A stretch of 64,000 nucleotides of DNA from Streptomyces sp. NBC_00285 (GTDB lineage: Bacteria; Actinomycetota; Actinomycetes; Streptomycetales; Streptomycetaceae), in assembly GCF_036174265.1 (NCBI RefSeq), contig NZ_CP108055.1, positions 9,486,001-9,550,000 on the forward strand, written 5' to 3'. The translations under genes were made by a program, and so were the position numbers. Below the pieces are notes generated by a model that did not search any database, was not told where the DNA came from, and saw nothing but the letters and a program-made list of their open reading frames with translations. Below, in pieces: positions 8,709-16,457 of the stretch (its first letter is position 1; each line of letters opens with the position of its first letter).

Positions 8709-9064
8709 GCCGACCACCTCCTCGCACGGGCGCGTCCCGGAAGGGGCACGAGCCGCTGACGCGCGCCGAACCCCAGGGATCAAATCTCCCCCCTCCCGGC
8801 GCGTCCCGCACGGCGAGGATTCCGCGTCGGTGACCGGGCGTGGGCACACGGGTAGCCGCGCGACGGCGAGGTCGGCTGTGTACCCCCTTGCCCCCGGCCC
8901 ATGCCCCCACAGTCGAAGCGCGCCGCGGCTCACGGGCGCCGTGCGTGCGCCCCCGCGCACCCCGATGGCCAATTCTTCGCGCCCGCCGGAGGTCCGGGAC
9001 CCGAACAATGGGGCACGCGTTCATCGCCATGAAACCGAGTACGGCGAATCGAGGGGGACGAGCA
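8709..9064. other. Divergent promoter region of the phosphatase and ramR
   Basis: These 356 bases separate the starts of the phosphatase (-) and ramR (+). No gene is seen. Two ATG codons in frame with ramR (9008 and 9029) lack a ribosome-binding site, while GAGGGGGACGAGCA precedes the GTG at 9065. Developmental control of ramR should act here. Confidence 0.6.
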
Positions 9065-9673
9065 GTGATCCGGGTGCTTCTGGTGCACGACGCGTGTCTG
9101 GTCAGATCGGTGCTGGCGGAGTGGCTCGGCCGGGAACCGGACCTCGGGGTGTTCGACACCCCGTGGCACACCGCGCCGGGCCGTATGCGATCCGTGCGGC
9201 CCGATGTGTGCGCCGCCGATCTCGAGTGCTCGGACGCCTACGGGATCCCGCCCTTGGGGGAGTTATCGGTGCGCGAGCCGGACCGGAGTCCGCCGCGCCT
9301 CCTCGTACTGGCCACGGCCAACCGGCCCGGGCTGCTGAAACGGGCCGCCGAGGCGGGAGCCCTCGGCTATGTCGACAAGGAGGGCTCGCCGGAGCGCCTG
9401 GTCCGCGGGATCCGACGCGTCGCCGAAGGGAAACGTTTCGTCGACGACTCACTGGGCTTCGGTTTCCTCCAGGCCGCCGAGATGCCGTTGACCGGACGGG
9501 AGCTGAGTGTGCTGACCCTTGCGGCCGAGGGTGCCTCCATCAAGGAGATCGCCGGGAACCTGCACCTGTCCCACGGGACCGTGCGCAACTACATGGCCGC
9601 CATCACCCGCAAGACCGGCGCCCGCAACCGCATCGACGCGATCCGCATCTCGCAGGGGCAGGGCTGGCTCTGA
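9065..9673 (+). CDS. ramR: RamR/AmfR response regulator, activator of the SapB operon
   Basis: A 202-residue protein, the size of known RamR. It has an N-terminal receiver domain (1 to about 115) with Asp9 and Asp52 at the phospho-acceptor pocket and Lys in VDKEG. A C-terminal LuxR-type helix-turn-helix follows (about 138-200, LTGRELSVLTLAAEGASIKEIAGNL, then HGTVRNY). RamR binds the ramC promoter and switches on SapB synthesis. The gene faces the end of ramB. Codon 67 (9263-9265) is TTA, the rare codon read only by bldA tRNA, so translation should depend on developmental stage. The start is GTG with GGGGG upstream. The 3' 225 bases overlap the ramB reading frame on the other strand. Confidence 0.93.
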   Translation: MIRVLLVHDACLVRSVLAEWLGREPDLGVFDTPWHTAPGRMRSVRPDVCAADLECSDAYGIPPLGELSVREPDRSPPRLLVLATANRPGLLKRAAEAGALGYVDKEGSPERLVRGIRRVAEGKRFVDDSLGFGFLQAAEMPLTGRELSVLTLAAEGASIKEIAGNLHLSHGTVRNYMAAITRKTGARNRIDAIRISQGQGWL

Positions 9674-11635
9674 CCGCTCCGGGGAGGTGGCCCGCTTCGG
9701 GGCTGCGGCCGCCCAGCCGCCCACGAGTTCGCGGTACGCCGCCGAGTCGCGCACGAGCTCGTCATGGGTGCCGTGCGCCGTGCGGCGGCCGTCCATCAGC
9801 AGCACGCTCCCGGCGCGCCGGGCCGAGCTGATCCGGTGGGCGACGACGACCAGCGTGGTGTCCGGCCGTTCCGCGAAGGCCCGCTCGGCGCGCTCCTCGG
9901 CCCGGGGGTCCAGATGACAGGTCGCCTCGTCGAGCAGGACGAGCGGGGCGTACGACAGATAGGCCCGGGTCAGCGCGATGAGCTGCCGCTCACCGGCGGA
10001 GAGGACGGCCGGGTCCACGGTCGCCCGCGGCCCGCCGAGCGCTTCGAGCAGCGGGGTGAGCCCGACCGCCCGGGCCGCCGCGAGCAGCTCCGACTCCGGC
10101 ACGGGGTGCGGTCTGAGGTGGCCGAGGTTCTCCGCGAGGGTGCCGGAGTGTACGTACGCCTCCTGCGGGATGAGGACGCGCCGCGCGGCGGCCCCGGGGG
10201 AGGGCACGGGGTGTCCGCAGAGCTGGATCTCGCCGTCGGTGGCGCGCAGGAGGCCGGCGACGAGAGCGGTGAGCGTCGACTTCCCGATCCCGCTGGGGCC
10301 CACGACGGCCAGGTGGGCGGCGGGCGGGAGGGTGAGGTCGAGATCGTCGACGACGGGGGTGGCGGCGGGGCCGTAGGCGAAGCTGACGGAGGTGAGGGAG
10401 AGCGCGGGGGCGCGTGCGGCCCCGCCGCACGCGGCGCGCGTCGCGTCAGGGTCGCCCGTGCCTGCGGCGGCCCGCGCCACCGGCGCGGGGCCGCGCCGGG
10501 AGCGAGGCGATCCCGCGAGGCCGGGGCCGTCGGTCACGTTCCCCGCTGGTGCGGCGGCGTCGGGCGGCGGACCTGTGCCCTGCGATCCGGCACGGTCCGG
10601 TGCGCTCGGTGCGGGTGCCGCCGTCGCGGGGGCCCTGGGGGTCTTCTCGGGCAGGTGGCCCCCGGCATGTTCGCTCACCCCGTCGGCCGGTTCGCGGGTC
10701 AGTCGGCGCAGGACCACGACCAGCCTCGACCCGCTGGTGCCCAGGCCGTGGACCAGGTTGCGCAGTGCGGGGAGGAGGGACTGGGTGACGTAGGCGAGGG
10801 CGCCGACCAGAGCGCCCGTGGTGACGCCCCGGGACAGGAGCCAGGGGGCGCAGGCGAGGAGGAGGACGACCGGGAGCTGGCCGCCGAGGGCGAGGGAGGC
10901 CACGCGCAGGACGGACCAGTGGGCCAGGGAGCAGGCGGCCCGCTGCTCGGTGTCGACGAGTCGCCCCGCGTCGGCGGCGACGCGCTCCTCCGCCCCGGCC
11001 GCCGTGATGTCCCGCAACCCCGGGCAGACCCTGCCCAGACCCTCCGCCAATGCCTCGTCGGCGACCAGGAACTCCTCCTGACGCCGGGCCAGCGGTCGCA
11101 GCGTGGCCGCGAACAAGCCCAGTCCCGCGGCCAGTGGCGGTCCCACGACCAGCAGCAGCAGCGGGTCGAGCGAGGCCAGTCCGACGACGGCCCCCACGGC
11201 CGTGAACACGAACGAACGCGACACCAGCACCAGCCCGGCGAAGGTGTCCCGGGCGATCTCGACCTGCTGGGTCAGCCCGGACAGCGACCCCGCGTCCGCC
11301 TCCCGCACCCCGCGCCCCACCACCCGCTTGACCAGCAGGTCCCGCAGCGGTTCGACCAACGCGGCGACGGCGGCGTACACCCGGATGGTCCCGTAGGCGC
11401 CGACGAGCACCCCGAGACCGGCCACGCCGAGCCAGGCGAGTCCCACGCCGGGCCGCCCGGCCAGAAACCCTTCGTCCAGCGCGCGGGCGGGCGCGTACCC
11501 GGTGAGGAAGGTCTGTCCGGTCTCCAGCACGGACCACCCGGCGAGCCGTACCAGCGCCCGCCGGCGGAGCCGGAGGAACCGGAGTCCGCGTGCGTGGATC
11601 CCGGGGGTGACGGGGCCGCTCCGGCGGAGGGTCAT
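9449..11635 (-). CDS. ramB: RamB-type ABC exporter subunit of the SapB cluster
   Basis: A 728-residue half-type ABC exporter. The membrane domain is about 20-310. An unusual proline/alanine-rich insert of about 100 residues (about 315-415) separates it from the ATPase domain (Walker A GPSGIGKST, signature LSAGERQ, Walker B LVLLDEATCHLD). It acts with RamA to export modified RamS. The ATG at 11635 overlaps the ramA stop (ATGA). After the usual end of the domain (about ELVGGWAAAAPKRATSP) the frame stays open for about 74 more codons antisense to ramR and stops at 9449. Either the protein has this tail or an upstream stop has been lost. Confidence 0.88.
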   Translation of the reverse strand: MTLRRSGPVTPGIHARGLRFLRLRRRALVRLAGWSVLETGQTFLTGYAPARALDEGFLAGRPGVGLAWLGVAGLGVLVGAYGTIRVYAAVAALVEPLRDLLVKRVVGRGVREADAGSLSGLTQQVEIARDTFAGLVLVSRSFVFTAVGAVVGLASLDPLLLLVVGPPLAAGLGLFAATLRPLARRQEEFLVADEALAEGLGRVCPGLRDITAAGAEERVAADAGRLVDTEQRAACSLAHWSVLRVASLALGGQLPVVLLLACAPWLLSRGVTTGALVGALAYVTQSLLPALRNLVHGLGTSGSRLVVVLRRLTREPADGVSEHAGGHLPEKTPRAPATAAPAPSAPDRAGSQGTGPPPDAAAPAGNVTDGPGLAGSPRSRRGPAPVARAAAGTGDPDATRAACGGAARAPALSLTSVSFAYGPAATPVVDDLDLTLPPAAHLAVVGPSGIGKSTLTALVAGLLRATDGEIQLCGHPVPSPGAAARRVLIPQEAYVHSGTLAENLGHLRPHPVPESELLAAARAVGLTPLLEALGGPRATVDPAVLSAGERQLIALTRAYLSYAPLVLLDEATCHLDPRAEERAERAFAERPDTTLVVVAHRISSARRAGSVLLMDGRRTAHGTHDELVRDSAAYRELVGGWAAAAPKRATSPERSEPALPLRDADRVDAVAGAGLAGDGGHVVAHGPVGQVQVPGDLLDGGTLGRKGQHTQLPSGQRHLGGLEETEAQ

Positions 11636-13341
11636 GAGGGCCCTCCGTCCGACGCGGCGGTGTCCGTCCCCTCTGCGAACACCGCCCGGTACTCGGCCAG
11701 GTCCCACAGCGTTTCGTGCGGCCCCACCGCCCGCACCCGCCCCCCGTCCAGCCAGGCCACGGCGTCTGCGCGGGCCGCCGTGGCGGCGCGGTGGGCGACC
11801 AGGAGGCGGGTGCCGCCCGCGCGGCCGTTCACCAGGGCCTCGGTGATGCGCGCCTCCGTCACCGTGTCGAGGCTGGAGAGGGCGTCGTCCAGGATCAGCA
11901 GGCGGCCGCCGTGGGCGAACGCCCGTGCCAGGCCCAGGCGTTGGGACTCCCCGCCGGAGCGCGGGGCGTCGGCGACGAGGGTGTCGTAACCGTCGGGCAG
12001 CCGGCGCACGAAGTCGTCCGCGTGGGCCGTGCGGGCGGCTTCCCGGACGCGTGCGGGGGAGGGGGACGTCAGGGCGAGCCCGATCTCCTCCGCGACGGTG
12101 CCGCCGAGCAGGGCGGGACGTCCGAAGGCGTAGCCGGTCGCGCGGCGGAGTTCGTCGTGGGTGAGCTCGCGCAGCGGTACGCCGTCGAGGAGGACGTCCC
12201 CGGCGTCCGGGTCGGTGAGCCTTCCGGCGACCGCGGCGAGCAGCGACTTGCCCGCCCCGGACCGGCCCACCACGGCGAGTGTCGTCCCGCCCGGCACGAC
12301 GAGGTCGACCCCGTCGAGCACGGCCCGTCCGCCGCGCAGGGCGGTGACGCCGCGCAGTTCGAGCCGCCCCGGGCCGGGCGGCAGTCCGCGTTCGCCGTGA
12401 GCGACGGCGGGTTCCGCGAGGACCTCGTCCAGGCGTCCGGCCGCGGCCCTGGCCCGGGCCAGGCCGGCGAGCTGTCCCACCAGGGCACCCACGCCGGTCC
12501 CGAGGACCGCGTAACGGGAGGCGGCGAGGACCTCGCCCACCGTCACCCGGTGCCGGGCGAGCAGGACGCCGGCCACGGCGACGACCCCGAGCTGGAGCAG
12601 GGGGGCGACGGCGACGGACCGGCCCGAGGCGCGGCCCTGCACCCGCCACATGCGGTGACCGGCCTCGGAGAGTTCGGGCAGCGGTCGCAGGATCCGGGCC
12701 GTCTCCCGGTCCGCCGTACCGGCGGCCTGGATGGTGCGGTGTCCGCCGACGGCCTCCGTGAGGGCCTGCGCGATCCGGCCCTGCACCTCCTGATAGCGGG
12801 TCACGCATTCCCGGGTGTCCCGGGCGAAGGCGCGCAACAGCAGGGCGAGGACCGGGGCTCCGGCCAGGAACACGGCCGCCAGCCATGGGGAGATGAGGCC
12901 GAGGGCCACCACGGCGCCGACGGGTCCGGCGAGCGCGGCGAGCAGCGCGGCACGGGCGGTCGGGGCGGTGCCGGCCTGCGCGGCGTTGCCGACGAGGCGG
13001 GCGACGAGGTCTCCGGGGCCGAAGCGGGCGGTGGCGCGCGGGCCGACGGCCAGGATGTGGCCGGTGAGGCGGTGGCGCAGCCAGGCGGTGGTGCGGGCGT
13101 CGACCGTGCCACCGAGGACGGTCTCCGACGCGTCGAGCAGAGCGGTCACGAGGACCAGCGCGGCGCAGTACAGCACCCAGCGGGTCGCCGGTTGCTGGGC
13201 GAGCAGCAGGTCCAGGGTCCGGCCCAGGGCGGCGGGCAGCAGCAGTCCGGCACCGGTCGCGGCCGTGCTCACCAGGCACAGCACCAGAGCGCGGGCGGGG
13301 GCCGGGCCCAACGGGCCGGATCCTGCTGTGCGAGTCGTCAT
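11632..13341 (-). CDS. ramA: RamA-type ABC exporter subunit of the SapB cluster
   Basis: A 569-residue half-type ABC transporter with about six membrane helices (about 20-300). Its ATPase domain has Walker A GRSGAGKSL, a diverged signature RSGGESQRLGL and Walker B LLILDDALSSLD. Thr/Ser after the Walker A lysine is replaced by Ser-Leu, and the catalytic Glu after Walker B is Asp. This site may therefore be weak and RamB may carry out most ATP hydrolysis. It pairs with RamB for SapB export. ATG at 13341 follows GGGGAAGG. It lies 88 bp after ramS, with a strong hairpin in the gap. Confidence 0.9.
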   Translation of the reverse strand: MTTRTAGSGPLGPAPARALVLCLVSTAATGAGLLLPAALGRTLDLLLAQQPATRWVLYCAALVLVTALLDASETVLGGTVDARTTAWLRHRLTGHILAVGPRATARFGPGDLVARLVGNAAQAGTAPTARAALLAALAGPVGAVVALGLISPWLAAVFLAGAPVLALLLRAFARDTRECVTRYQEVQGRIAQALTEAVGGHRTIQAAGTADRETARILRPLPELSEAGHRMWRVQGRASGRSVAVAPLLQLGVVAVAGVLLARHRVTVGEVLAASRYAVLGTGVGALVGQLAGLARARAAAGRLDEVLAEPAVAHGERGLPPGPGRLELRGVTALRGGRAVLDGVDLVVPGGTTLAVVGRSGAGKSLLAAVAGRLTDPDAGDVLLDGVPLRELTHDELRRATGYAFGRPALLGGTVAEEIGLALTSPSPARVREAARTAHADDFVRRLPDGYDTLVADAPRSGGESQRLGLARAFAHGGRLLILDDALSSLDTVTEARITEALVNGRAGGTRLLVAHRAATAARADAVAWLDGGRVRAVGPHETLWDLAEYRAVFAEGTDTAASDGGPS

Positions 13342-13370
13342 GCGGTGGCCTTCCCCAGGTGTGCAGAACC

Positions 13371-13407
13371 CCGGGCGGCCCCTCCCTCGCGGGAGTGGAC
13401 CGCCCGG
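13371..13407 (-). terminator. Hairpin between ramS and ramA
   Basis: An outer 8-bp stem (CCGGGCGG / CCGCCCGG) encloses an inner CTCCC-GCGA-GGGAG stem, giving a long near-continuous hairpin 30 bases before the ramA start. It probably reduces read-through from ramS to the exporter genes, so that precursor outnumbers transporter. There is no T-tract. Confidence 0.65.
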
Positions 13408-13429
13408 AGTCATGGGCGCACGGTGTCTG

Positions 13430-13546
13430 TCAGAGACAGAGCGTGACGCTCGCCGCGCTGACGCAGGACAGCAGGCTGAGGGTGCTGTTGGCGCCGGTGC
13501 TGGTCTGCTCGTCGGACTCCATCGTCTGCAGGTCGAGAAGTGCCAT
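13430..13546 (-). CDS. ramS: RamS/AmfS class III lanthipeptide precursor (SapB)
   Basis: A 38-residue peptide that standard length cut-offs miss. The leader begins MALLDLQTMES, carrying the LFDLQ-like motif that RamC-type synthetases recognise. The core holds two SxxSxxxC units (STLSLLSC and SAASVTLC), each expected to give one labionin/lanthionine ring, as in SapB. ATG at 13546 follows AAGGAAGG. It sits 59 bp after ramC and before ramA. After modification and export the product should act as a surfactant that lowers surface tension so aerial hyphae can rise. A small inverted repeat (TCTGTC/GACAGA, 13426-13440) overlaps the stop. Confidence 0.93.
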   Translation of the reverse strand: MALLDLQTMESDEQTSTGANSTLSLLSCVSAASVTLCL

Positions 13547-13605
13547 CTCGTTTTCCTTCCTTCGGTGTCGTCCACCCGTGGGGACGGGGTTGGGTCACGG
13601 CTCCG

Positions 13606-16269
13606 TCAGGTGACGGAACCGCGTATGTGGGGCCGCCTGAGCGGCGGGAGGAACGGCAGGTGTGCGGTGGCGGCCTCGTCGGAGGACACCCGGAACCCGT
13701 GGTCCTCGTGGGCCGCGCCGAGCGCGAGCAGGCACCCTGCCGTTCCGGTGCCGAGGTCCATCGACAGCCGCATCATCTGGTGGCCGGGGAAGGCCAGTTG
13801 GCCCTGGTAGTCCATGGCGAACCAGCCGAGCCCGTCGATCTGTTCGGCGAGCCGCTGCCGGCTCGCGCCGGGTGTGTCCGTGCGGGCGAGGTGCAGGATC
13901 ATCCCGGCGCGGCCCTGGAAGAGACCGGGCTGTACGTAGAAGCGGCTGGTCGCGGCGATCAGGATCCCGGCGCGCGCCCGCTCGAACTCGCCCTCGGTGT
14001 CGGCGCCTTGGGCGAGGTAGTCGTCCAGGACCATCCCGATGCCCGCGCTTCCCTCACCGAGGTACGGCAGCGTCCGCCAGCCCTCGTCGACCTCCAGCGA
14101 GCCGCCCGGATGCGTCACGCAGCACTCCAGGTCGCGTCGCAGCGCGACGTCGGCCGCCCTCAACAGCAGCGGTTCAGCGGTGCGTTCGTACTGTCGCAGC
14201 ATGAAGAGCGCCGGCCCGGCCCACCCTCGCAACAGCCCGGCCCGGCGCCGCTTGGGGGTGTCCGCAAGGGGCTGCGCGAGTCGTCGTACGAGAATGTCGG
14301 CGGCCTCGGCGGCCCTGTCCCGCAGCTCCGTCTCGCCGGTCGTGCGGCCCAACTCGCCCAGTACGAGCCCGAGTCCGGCGAGGCCTCCGTGCAGGTCGGA
14401 GGAGAGGTTCTGCCAGCGTTCGGCGAGGACACGCTCGACCAGGTCGAGTGCGCGCTGCCGGTGGCCGAGCCGCTCCAGGACGTGGGCGACGCCCGCGAGA
14501 CCGTCGTAGAGGCCCAGCGGTGTGCCCGTCGGCGGGGGTGCGGTGCGGTCCAGGAGCCAGCGCTCGCCCTCCTCGTACCGTTCGGCGCCGACCGCGTCCA
14601 GTGCGTACAGGACGCCGGCCGCGCCGTGCGCGATCCCGAGTCCGCCGCCGTCGTTGAACTGCGTGATGTCGCCGGGGAACAGCCGGTCCGCGCGCTCCGG
14701 GGTGGCCGAGGCGAGAAGGGCCCTGACCATGGAGTCACGGCTGTGGGGCCAGTCGCCCGGCTCGGTGAAGGAGGGCGCGATCTTGGTGCGGACGGGCGAC
14801 TGCTCGCCGCCCTCACCCGAGGGGGGCCGCGTGGCGATGTCCCGGGTGATCTCCGCGACCGCCTCGTCGAGGAACTCCTTGGGCACGTCCGGGAACTGAC
14901 GGAGAATCACCTCGGCCAGGTGGGCGGCCTTCCCCCGGTCGACCACGAACAGCGTGGTGACCGGCATGAACAGCGCGAGCCGCAGACAGGCCAGGGCGTA
15001 GCGGTCGACGTCGATGCCGACCCGGTCCGGCGGGGCGAAGAAACCGGGGTGGGCGACGACTTGGCGGCCGTTCTCCTCGACCGGCGCCGCCGCCTCGAAA
15101 TCGAGCAGGGACACCGACTCCTCGTCGGGGCCGACCATGATGTTGAAGACATGCAGGTCGTTGAAGACGATCCCGCGCGCGTGGACCGCCTGAACCGCCC
15201 GCTCGACGGCCCCGTGGATGCGCACCGCCCATGCCGTGTAGGCGGCGACCGCCTCGGGGTCGGGGTCCGGGGTGAGGAGCGGATGCCGCTCCGCGAAGAA
15301 CGAGTTCAGCGTGCGCCCCTCCAGGAAGTCCATGACGAGGAACCTGTGGTCGCCGAGCGTGAACCAGTCCCGCACCTCGGGCACCACACCCGTCCCCGCC
15401 ACCTGCTCCAGGGCGTACTTCTCGCGTTCCAGGCGGGCGATCGCGTCCGCCCCGTCGGCCGCGAGCCCCGCGTGCGGCCGGCCCTCCTTGAGGACGACCT
15501 TGCGTCCGTCGCGGGTGTCGGTGCCCGTGTAGACCCCGCCGCCGTTGGAGAAGTGCAGCGCCTTCTCGATCCGGTACGGCAGCTCGCCCACCGTCGTGGT
15601 GTTCCGGGCCGCCAGATGCGGCTCAAGAAAGGCGGGCAGCGTCACCCACTCCGGCACCTGGAAGGACGGCGCCCGCCGGTCCGGCACCAGCGTCCCCTCG
15701 CCGTTGCGCACCGCGGGCACCAGCGAGCCCCGCTCGTCGACGACGAAGGTGCGTGCGAAGGCGCCGTAGCGGACGTAGAGCGGCCCGTCGTGCCAGCGCA
15801 GATCGGTGAGGATGTACGGCCCCTCGCAGCCGTCGAGGAGCTCGCCCAGCTCCCGCAGCACGACGTGCAGCTGCTCCTCGTCGGCCGGGTAGACGGTGAC
15901 GAACTTGCCGCTGGTGTCGCGGCCCGCGTACTTGGTGTTGCGCAGGTGCAGCAGATGCGGGGCCGGCACGAACTTGAACGAGATGCGCCGGGGCACGCAG
16001 TAGTCCCACACGGTCGCGGCGATGCGCTCCGCGTTCGCCCGGGTGGCCGAGGCGTGGATCTTCCAGCCCTGCGACGGTCCCGCCGCCGGCTTCCCGTCCG
16101 GACCGAGCGGCGTCAGCGTCAGCCAGTCGCCGATCCGTGCCGCGTCCCAGCCCTCGGGAACCTCACGCCGCGTCGTCTCGTAGACGGGCGCCTCACCCGC
16201 GGAGATCCGGTCGGGCGTCTCGTAGAAGTGTCTGTCGGCGAGCGCGTACACCTCGTAGCGCTTGTCCAT
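13606..16269 (-). CDS. ramC: RamC class III lanthionine synthetase (LanKC)
   Basis: An 887-residue modifying enzyme for RamS. An N-terminal lyase-like part (about 1-220) is followed by a Ser/Thr kinase-like domain (about 225-490, with HARGIVFNDLHVFN and LLDFEAA). The C-terminal LanC-like domain contains repeats such as GIAHGAAGVLYAL, GLYDGLAGVAHVL and DLHGGLAGLGLVL. The Cys/His zinc ligands of true LanC are absent, as expected for class III enzymes. The kinase phosphorylates Ser/Thr, the lyase eliminates phosphate and the third domain cyclises. ATG at 16269 has GGAGGA upstream; the N-terminus MDKRYEVYALADRHFYET is typical of RamC. It is the first gene of ramCSAB. Confidence 0.95.
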   Translation of the reverse strand: MDKRYEVYALADRHFYETPDRISAGEAPVYETTRREVPEGWDAARIGDWLTLTPLGPDGKPAAGPSQGWKIHASATRANAERIAATVWDYCVPRRISFKFVPAPHLLHLRNTKYAGRDTSGKFVTVYPADEEQLHVVLRELGELLDGCEGPYILTDLRWHDGPLYVRYGAFARTFVVDERGSLVPAVRNGEGTLVPDRRAPSFQVPEWVTLPAFLEPHLAARNTTTVGELPYRIEKALHFSNGGGVYTGTDTRDGRKVVLKEGRPHAGLAADGADAIARLEREKYALEQVAGTGVVPEVRDWFTLGDHRFLVMDFLEGRTLNSFFAERHPLLTPDPDPEAVAAYTAWAVRIHGAVERAVQAVHARGIVFNDLHVFNIMVGPDEESVSLLDFEAAAPVEENGRQVVAHPGFFAPPDRVGIDVDRYALACLRLALFMPVTTLFVVDRGKAAHLAEVILRQFPDVPKEFLDEAVAEITRDIATRPPSGEGGEQSPVRTKIAPSFTEPGDWPHSRDSMVRALLASATPERADRLFPGDITQFNDGGGLGIAHGAAGVLYALDAVGAERYEEGERWLLDRTAPPPTGTPLGLYDGLAGVAHVLERLGHRQRALDLVERVLAERWQNLSSDLHGGLAGLGLVLGELGRTTGETELRDRAAEAADILVRRLAQPLADTPKRRRAGLLRGWAGPALFMLRQYERTAEPLLLRAADVALRRDLECCVTHPGGSLEVDEGWRTLPYLGEGSAGIGMVLDDYLAQGADTEGEFERARAGILIAATSRFYVQPGLFQGRAGMILHLARTDTPGASRQRLAEQIDGLGWFAMDYQGQLAFPGHQMMRLSMDLGTGTAGCLLALGAAHEDHGFRVSSDEAATAHLPFLPPLRRPHIRGSVT

Positions 16270-16320
16270 GCGTCCTCCTCCGTGGCCCGCTGTCGAGCTT
16301 TCCAGCGGGACGGTGGCCAC

Positions 16321-16350
16321 GGACAGTCACGGCTGTCACGAGATCACCGT
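16321..16350. promoter_or_regulatory. Possible RamR-binding repeats upstream of ramC
   Basis: Three TCAC elements at 16327, 16336 and 16344 lie 55-80 bases upstream of the ramC start in the shared promoter region. Regular spacing of 8-9 bases and position suggest an activator site. That RamR binds them is inference. Confidence 0.3.
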
Positions 16351-16457
16351 GCGAAACGCATGCGTCAAGAAGTGTTCGGAGGGTTTCGAGCACGGCCCCC
16401 CGCGGATGCCCCACGTACCGCCCCCAGGGGCTGCGCACGTGCCGTATAAGCGCTGTA

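Noticed and set aside
6673..9171. Long minus-strand frame overlapping the PP2C gene
   Set aside because: It is the PP2C gene read in another frame; the product is low-complexity and lacks the GGDFYD and YTDGL motifs.
13540..16449. Long plus-strand open frame opposite ramC
   Set aside because: It is antisense to a clearly recognised LanKC enzyme, and its translation shows no domain.
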